Positions 57,319-64,000 of a DNA stretch of 64,000 bases are shown piece after piece. Both the position numbers and the translations under genes were made by a program. Positions within the stretch are counted from its first letter, which is position 1. Each line of letters opens with the position of its first letter. The DNA comes from Parastagonospora avenae f. sp. tritici 18332-5 (Eukaryota > Ascomycota > Dothideomycetes > Pleosporales > Phaeosphaeriaceae): the NCBI GenBank assembly GCA_022559985.1, contig JAFJTR010000031.1, positions 1-64,000 of the forward strand, written 5' to 3'. Below the pieces are notes generated by a model. It was not told where the DNA came from. It saw only the letters and a program-made list of their open reading frames with translations, and searched no databases.

Positions 57319-60300
57319 GGATAGAATTGATAGATGATTGGCGCCTCGTGTGGTTGGTATCAGTCTTCAAGCGCACGGTTTCCAAGGTTCCTGCATGGAA
57401 GGTTGCCAAGCCCCAGGGCCGCTAGCGATACCAACCTGGACCTGATGTCGCAGCCTCGCACACCTCATAAACCAGCGCGGAATCCACATCACGTCGCACA
57501 CTGCCGTCTACCTCGTCGTTGCAGCTTTACAATGCGCAGTTCCTCCCAAATGATGCCCGCCGGGACTGGCATGACAATCGCTTGGGTTGGCGCCTGTGCC
57601 CTAGGACCAAACAGTGAGCTCATGACATTTGCAAGGCATGCTTGCAACTCGAACGGCGGATCATATGCATCGTCTTCATGGCAAACAACGCGGCCTCGCG
57701 ATTTGCAGAGCATTTCACATGGACGCACGAGGTGCTTATTTCCTGCGACTAAGGAAAACCTGAGAATATCGAAAGTCAGGCCGGACGGGGGACTCCGGCA
57801 TAACGCCACCATATAGTTCCAGCGGTATGCTGGATGCGTGGGAGCATGAACTGATTTTGGCAGGCATTACATCATTGGACCATGTTAACATCAGCTCAAG
57901 GTCCACTCTAAGGGTCCAGACGTCCAGACCCTTCAACACTGTTGAGCGCCATGGAGTGCCTCCAAATGCACGTTGCTAGCTGATCGTCTTCGCCCACGTT
58001 TTAGATACCTACTATGATCATGCAGGCAGCGGGTCCAATAGTCTACACCAACACCTAAAAGACGATCCACAATACGTTGCGGAGTGAACTTCCGCCAATC
58101 GTTAGGGAAATTCACAGTACGGCGAACGGTTCTCAAACTTTACCAGAAGAAGTTGATAGCCTCGTTCCTGTGGACCCTCGAATCCATACTCTTTATTCTG
58201 TAGTGTCGGCAGACATTCCTAACCTGCTAGAACGGGAAAGTTTGTTGCGGTATTGTTGCAGTTCGGCGTTCACGATTGCCGAATTCTAGCGGTCCATCAG
58301 TCTGGAGGCGGATGACTTCCACTCGCGTGCGGAGAGAGTTCCGTTCGAGGTCTCCGATTTTCAACGCCAATGTCACAAAACACAGCCAATGCTTTCTGCG
58401 GATAAGCCGTCAAACGCGCATGAATCAGGGTCTCCAATAACAGCCTGGATTTCCAACGCTACGGTTGATCGACGAGGGAGCTCTGCGATGTCCAGGTTTT
58501 GCTTACTACATGTAGTGGGTGTCTCCAATGAGACACCTCATCGATATTCTCGGTGGAATTACGCGGAAGCCTGTGTTCAGCCCCCGATTGCTGGGTTACC
58601 AGCCGGCACTGATGCAGAGGAATGCTTGTTCTGATTAATATATCGCCGGGCATGGGCAAGGAAATTCGTCACCAACAAACTTACCAACAAGCAGTTCCTC
58701 GCAGGACTCCCAGGCCCTCGCATGCTCCTTCCCGCTCTCTTGCCCTGATCAGGCGAGCCCCGAGGAAATCCATGATAAGGTTTGCCCTCGTGTCATCGTG
58801 TCATGTATCGTGCATGGCAATAGACCCAAGAGATCATGCTGGTGGCTTTCGTCCCGCAGATTTACCGTGCAGGTAATCACAGAACCTTATTCCTAGGCTT
58901 CAAACATTCCTCGCCACGATGGCGCAACGACACGCGAAAGGGCCCGCACGGGAATAATAAACAAGTTGGCAAAGCAGGTATGGAAGAACTCTACTTCTCT
59001 CTAGAAGTTTCAATGCAACGCCACAAACTTGGGAGTCGGGCTCGCGATTTCTGCATCCGTCTAGCGTCACCTCTCTAGCACAGTTCACATCTGCACCAGC
59101 CGATCAACCATGTGCAACAATTGCCGGCGGTCCATCGGATCCCCCACCACAGCTGGAGTACCGTACGGAACGCGGCGCCAGGGAAGGCATTCGCGAGCTG
59201 CCGTCTATCTGAAACTGCCGGCAGTCTGATACACGGTCTCGATTTCTGATGCAGCAGTGGCCGATCGTCGACCCTCAAACACGCCGTACGCACCTCGCCT
59301 CGATCGAACTTTTCCTGTCTTTTCGGTGACCAAGCAAGACCTTTCGGCCATATGCGCACGCAAGTGTCGTGAAATGGTCAGTGATGACCGTTGAACGCGG
59401 ACCCCGGACAGCAGCGCGGAAGATGACCGCTTTTCCATGAAAGCTTTGCGAAAACGGAGATGTGCAGTCGCTTCGGTAAAGGACTTCTATTGACCCACGA
59501 TAGAATGGAGCGTCCACCGAGATGAGGCCACGCGCGGGTCGAACGGCAAACAATCATACATGGAGTATGGGTCACCTCGGTTCACCTAGCTCTACGGTCT
59601 TAGGACCCCTTTGCCAACTCGCCCACCACTTCCGCTCCGGGTACAAAGTCGTTCACGATCACCAGCATGGGATGTCGATACAGTGCATGACACGTGCGGG
59701 CCCCTAAAAGTGTCGCTATCAGGTGATCCGTGCGGGTCAAATATTGGCCTAACTTGTTCCTAGATCTGCGGGCACAGAAACGGGAAGTTCCTTGGAGCAA
59801 GCTGCAGGTGTCTATCAAACAATACAAATGTACTTACAAGCGAAACCAGCTTCGCTGTGACGGGTTGTATTGTTTCCGGGTTAGGCAATCAGGGACATGG
59901 TGGATGAGTTTCAGAACTGACAGTGCGCCCCACTAACGCAGGTACAGAGGACCACTATGCCCATTTTCGATATTGCTCCGGGCTCAGTGCGCCAACGTCG
60001 ACAGCTGCACAAGTTGATCTTGGGAACGGCAATGGATATCTCACGGCAAGTCAGCATGCGTTCGCAGCTGCAGGTCATGATGTGGATTGGCAGAATCGAT
60101 AGCCTAGGGTTTCGTGCAGAAACCTTATACAGGCTGCGAATAGCCTCTACTACGGCAACTGCAGGACTATTTGCATCTTTAGCATCTCGGTTGCCGGCTG
60201 CAGGTGTTGCATTCTGGGCCCTGTAGGATGGGCCGCATGAAACAAGAAAGGTACCCTCCATTACTACGGTGGGCTGTTGGGCATGCAGGTCCACCAGCAA

Positions 60301-62224
60301 CTTATCCGAAAGTACGTAATCTGGCAGCAGGACGTGTTGACAGGGCGAAAGATATGACGGAAATGTGATATGCAGCGTCCAGATGCATGAAGCCTGGGTG
60401 ACGGTACAACACGACATCTTACAACGGGCGCTTGCAAGCGAGAGCAGGCTGGCCGTGGGCATCTGATTGGGCGGTGGCGTTGAATGAAGACGGCTAGAGG
60501 GCAACGGCTAGCCAAAAGTAATTCTGAAACGGCTTCCACCACCTTACTGGCTTGCGATTAGAGCGAGACGCCCAGCAAACAGCCCTACTGGAATTACGGA
60601 CATTCGCGCTCGCGATGTTTGGATGACAGCGCGAGCAGGAGGCAGGTTTGCAGAGTGTGGGTGGGTGGGGGAGGGGACTCGAGCTCGGCGGAAGAGTGAC
60701 CGGAAGGTCTGCGGGCATCGATGATGCGAGATGGGAAGGTGCGCCCGCGCTCCCGCAGGCGAGCCAAGGTCGCGTGTTTCAGGAGGCAGATCAAACCATG
60801 CCCCAGTGCTGTTTCTGCTGGTTCCTGCATCTCGACGCACCTTTGCAGGCTAAGTGATCAGCCACTGCAGAGGGAGAATTGAGTTCGAGGCTGGGTGGCG
60901 GTCATCGATGTGGTGCTCTCGTGACGCGCGCGCAGGCTTGCAGGTGTCACTTCGGCACGCAATGCACCAGCGAGGAGCGAGGACAAGTTGCAGCTAGCTA
61001 GCGAGACGGGTAAGTAGGAGCGCCATTTTGCAAATTGTGGTTCTGGGAATTTGCAGTTAGTCATGGAGGAGGTCTGGTCGAGCAGAAAGGGATTTTGTAA
61101 GATGACAGCGGGGCGGTGACAGACGCCGTCGGCGACTCGAGGATGCCGGCGTGCAACTGTCAGCGTTGATGCAGTCTGGAGAGAAGATGGTGTTGAGGCG
61201 GCGGGCAAGGCCGGCTTCATCCACTTGGCCGACAGCGAGCTAAACTGACGCAACAGAGCGTGGCCATGTTCTGAAGCAGCAGTGGGCGTGGAACTGCGAT
61301 GATCTCTACTGTGGAGGGCGGCAGCTCGTGGAGGTGATGCAAGCGATGGGTGGGGCTAGGCTCAAGAAGGGGTGCGCCGAGGGCAAAGAAGGGAAAGAGC
61401 ATTCGGGCCCGACGCAGCCAAACGGGGAGGGCAGGAGCGAGCGAGCTGCACCTGCACATACTCCAACAAACGGCAGGAACCCAGCAGACAGAGGGAAAGG
61501 GCGCCCTGTCCAGCTGTTGTTGTTGCAGCCCGCAGCTGCCGTCATCGGGCACCCTGCATCCATCTGCATCGCTGTTCAGTCGTCGCTCAGTCGGCGCATG
61601 CAATTCGCCCTCTCCTCACCACCACAGTCCAGTCCAATCTGCACAAGCATGCTCCATGAGGCGGCCAGAAGCCCTCTCCCGCCGTCGCCAACCAGCGCGC
61701 GTCCTGTTCGCTGCCCCCATGTCCGCGCTAGTCGTGCCACGAGTCGCCCTTTCCCCCAGTCGCCCAGGCTGGCTTTGCACAAGCGTGCGCCGCCGCTCAA
61801 TTGGCCGCGCCCCGGCGCACTGGCCATCTCGCTGACTTGCAAAAGCGCGGGCCAGGAATAGAGCATTCTAAAACCACTAAGCTCCTGTTTCACGAGGCCC
61901 TCCGACACCTAAAGCTGCCGCTGCCCCCTCAGATTTGCGTTTCGTATCCCCAAAGCCCTAACCTTCACTCTGCCCAGTCTGCTCGACGTCGAGACTGCTC
62001 ACCCCCGAGGCAGGCCCTCGATACGTTTATTATCCCATTTAACATATCTGATACCGTCCTGGCTTTTTTCTTTCGCTTTGCGCCGCACCTTTGATTTTCC
62101 AATCTGGCAGGACCCTTTGCACCCGCAACGCACCCTACCGCATCCTATTAGTTAGCCCTGCTACGTCTGACGTCCCCAACCCAACTTCCCAAACACTGTA
62201 CAGAGGAACGTGTTGCAGCGCAGC
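57319..62224. other. 4.9 kb region without a recognised gene, upstream of STE12
   Basis: Base composition is mixed, and GC-rich near 61.3-61.9 kb. Open frames of up to about 197 codons occur on both strands, often overlapping in three frames, which points to composition rather than coding. A CT-rich stretch from about 61.88 to 62.2 kb looks like the STE12 leader. A long regulatory region, an unrecognised non-coding RNA or a rapidly evolving gene are all possible. Confidence 0.4.
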
Positions 62225-64000
62225 ATGTATCCTACCGCCCACCATGCCCAGATGCCGCCGCCTCAGGCACGCTCTGTCGCACCCGAGACTTTTCTATTAG
62301 ACCAGGACGCTCAGCAAAGCCTGCCGCCGGACAGCGTAGTCGCCCTCCAGCAAGTCGACAATCGTACGTGCTTCATCTAACACTGCAGTCCCGTCGCGCA
62401 GCGCATGACCTGATTTGTATTGTTTGCTAACCCGGCTGCAGTCAAATATTTCCTCATCTCAGCGCCAGTAGACTGGCAACCAGACCAGTATATCCGCAGG
62501 TTCCTCCTGCCAACTGGCGAATACGTTTCTTGCGTTCTATGGTAAGTTGAATATCTCGTCACAACTGCCGTCTGTCACTAACCGGCTCAGGAACAACCTT
62601 TTTCACATTTCCGGAACAGACATCGTGCGATGCCTTTCCTTCAGATTCCAGGCCTTTGGCCGCCCGGTCAAGAACTCGAAGAAATTCGAGGAGGGCATCT
62701 TCTCAGACCTGCGCAACCTGAAGTCCGGTACAGATGCGTCGCTGGAGGAGCCCAAGAGCGCTTTCCTTGACTTCCTGTACAAGAACAACTGCATTCGAAC
62801 ACAAAAGAAGCAGAAGGTCTTTTACTGGTACAGCGTTCCCCACGACCGCTTGTTCCTCGATGCTCTCGAGCGCGATCTGAAGCGCGAGAAGATGGGCCAA
62901 GAGGCGACCACCATGGCCGTGAGCGAGCCTGCTTTGTCCTTCGAGTTTGACTCTTCACAATCGCTCTTCGAGCAACTCACCAAGGCACAACAAACAAACT
63001 CCTCATCATTCAACAACAACGTGCAGTCATACTCGCAAAGCACGTCGCCAGACATGCGAGGAATGGAGGGCTCAATGCCCCCACCAAACATGGTCCCAGT
63101 TCCCCAGCCCATGCCTCAGATGCAGCAAATGCCCCAGATGCCCCAGCAGGTCCACGAGGACCCCATGGCTCAGTACCACCAGCAAATGTCGATGCCGCCA
63201 TCAATGCAGAACACCATCGTCAAGAGCAGAGAGCAGCGCGAGTTCAGCGCACAGATGCAATACGACCGCAACGGCATTCCGTTGTCGCAAGTGCACCAGC
63301 GCCACAGCTCCATGCCAGCCTACATGGAGTACTCTCCTGCGCCTTCATTCGTGTCGTCGCACTACGAGGACTACAGCACTCGCGGCATGTCCTTTGAGCC
63401 TTTGACCCCTCCTCAGCACCAGATCAGCCTTGGCCCTGAACCTGCATACATTGCGAACGAGGACACTGGCCTGTACAGCGCCATTCCTGACCTCCCAATG
63501 CCAAACAACTTCAACCCATTGATGAACATTCCTCCATCGAACCTGATGGGCCCTGGCTTCTCTGGTGTCTCAAGGCCATTTGCGCCTGGCAACGTCTACT
63601 CGGTAATCGAGGGCTCGCCTACATACAAGCAACGGAGGAGGCGGTCGTCGCTCTCTGCTGCTGGTATTGCCGCAGCAGTCAGTGCATCCGGCAACGCCCA
63701 CCAAGTCCACCGCCCCAGTGAGCTGAGGCGATCGATGTCGAGCTCCGTCGTCCCTGTGCCCGAGGCCGATGAGTCGACCCACAACTCCCCCAACAGTGCC
63801 AACGGCGCAAGCTACCCACAGGTGATGCCAGATTCGAAGCCCCTTGTCGACATCTCACGGCAAGGCACACCGCTGCACACCGTTGAGGAGAGCCCAGAGC
63901 CTCAGCACGCCATGCTGCACAACGACGATCTCAACAGCATGGTCAACGGTGAGCTGTTCGAGACCCCACTGCAGCACAGCGCTCTTGCACGTACTGCAGG
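62225..64000 (+). CDS. STE12: STE12-family transcription factor, 5' part
   Basis: Homeodomain-like factor acting below the pheromone/invasive-growth MAP kinase pathway in fungi. Exons so far: 62225..62363, 62442..62541 and 62591 to the window end. After about 46 residues comes the STE domain: LKYFLISAPVDWQPDQYIRR, FLLPTGEYVSCVLWNNLFHI, GTDIVRCLSFRFQAFGRPV, KNSKKFEEGIFSDLRNL, FLYKNNCIRTQKKQKVFYWY and VPHDRLFLDALERDLKRE. Both splice joints restore this domain (QVDN/LKYF, VLW/NNLF). Then a long Gln/Pro/Met/Ser-rich region with NSFNP-like repeats and a basic KQRRRRSSLS. The C2H2 zinc fingers expected in filamentous fungal Ste12 must lie beyond the window. Confidence 0.95.

Noticed and set aside
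59911..60504. 197-codon minus-strand open frame
   Set aside because: No motif, and overlapping open frames of similar quality exist on both strands.
61328..61861. Three overlapping plus-strand frames of 95-177 codons
   Set aside because: A GC-rich region where all frames stay open by chance; likely leader or promoter of STE12.

Overview
This window looks like a nuclear contig of a filamentous ascomycete, most likely a Dothideomycete close to Pleosporales. The evidence is short GT-AG introns (about 46-205 bp) often with CTAAT-like branch points, fungal-specific families (HET domain, monocarboxylate-type MFS, STE12, YDR124W-like), and fungal housekeeping genes (CBF5, SAC3, RPL39, COQ8, cardiolipin synthase). 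No ribosomal RNA, convincing tRNA, CRISPR array or intact transposon was seen. Exon borders were built by hand: each splice pair keeps the frame and restores a family motif, but none is backed by RNA data.

Region 1 (0.5-7.8 kb) holds a Baeyer-Villiger-type flavin monooxygenase, a diverged pyrroline-5-carboxylate reductase-like enzyme and a monocarboxylate-type MFS transporter. This could be a small metabolic set or the edge of a larger cluster beyond the left end. Region 2 (8.2-10.7 kb) is a protein-kinase gene broken by stops and frame changes. Region 3 (11.8-18.4 kb) runs on the minus strand: Sis1-like DnaJ, CBF5/dyskerin, an F-box-like protein and a TENA/THI-4 protein.

Region 4 (19.2-24.2 kb) looks fast-evolving: a HET-domain gene, a methyltransferase relic with two in-frame stops, and a secreted GH18 chitinase. 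Region 5 (24.7-40.7 kb) has three large plus-strand genes: a YCF1-like ABC-C transporter, a YDR124W-like protein and the mRNA-export scaffold SAC3. Region 6 (42-49 kb, minus strand) has a small hypothetical protein, a CDF metal transporter of the DxxxD (Mn-like) type and two tandem BTB proteins, one frameshifted.

Region 7 (49.4-57.3 kb) contains RPL39 with a two-codon first exon, an Nta1-like amidohydrolase, COQ8, a damaged or unresolved locus upstream of an RPB12-like zinc ribbon, and a cardiolipin synthase. COQ8 and cardiolipin synthase both act in mitochondria. Region 8 (57.3-64 kb) is almost 5 kb without a recognisable gene, followed by the 5' part of STE12, which runs off the right end.

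I found no clearly new defence or mobile system. The points most worth following up are the monooxygenase/reductase/transporter set, the group of broken genes with C-to-T-type stops, the unusual RPB12 locus, and the NPF-repeat linker in SAC3.
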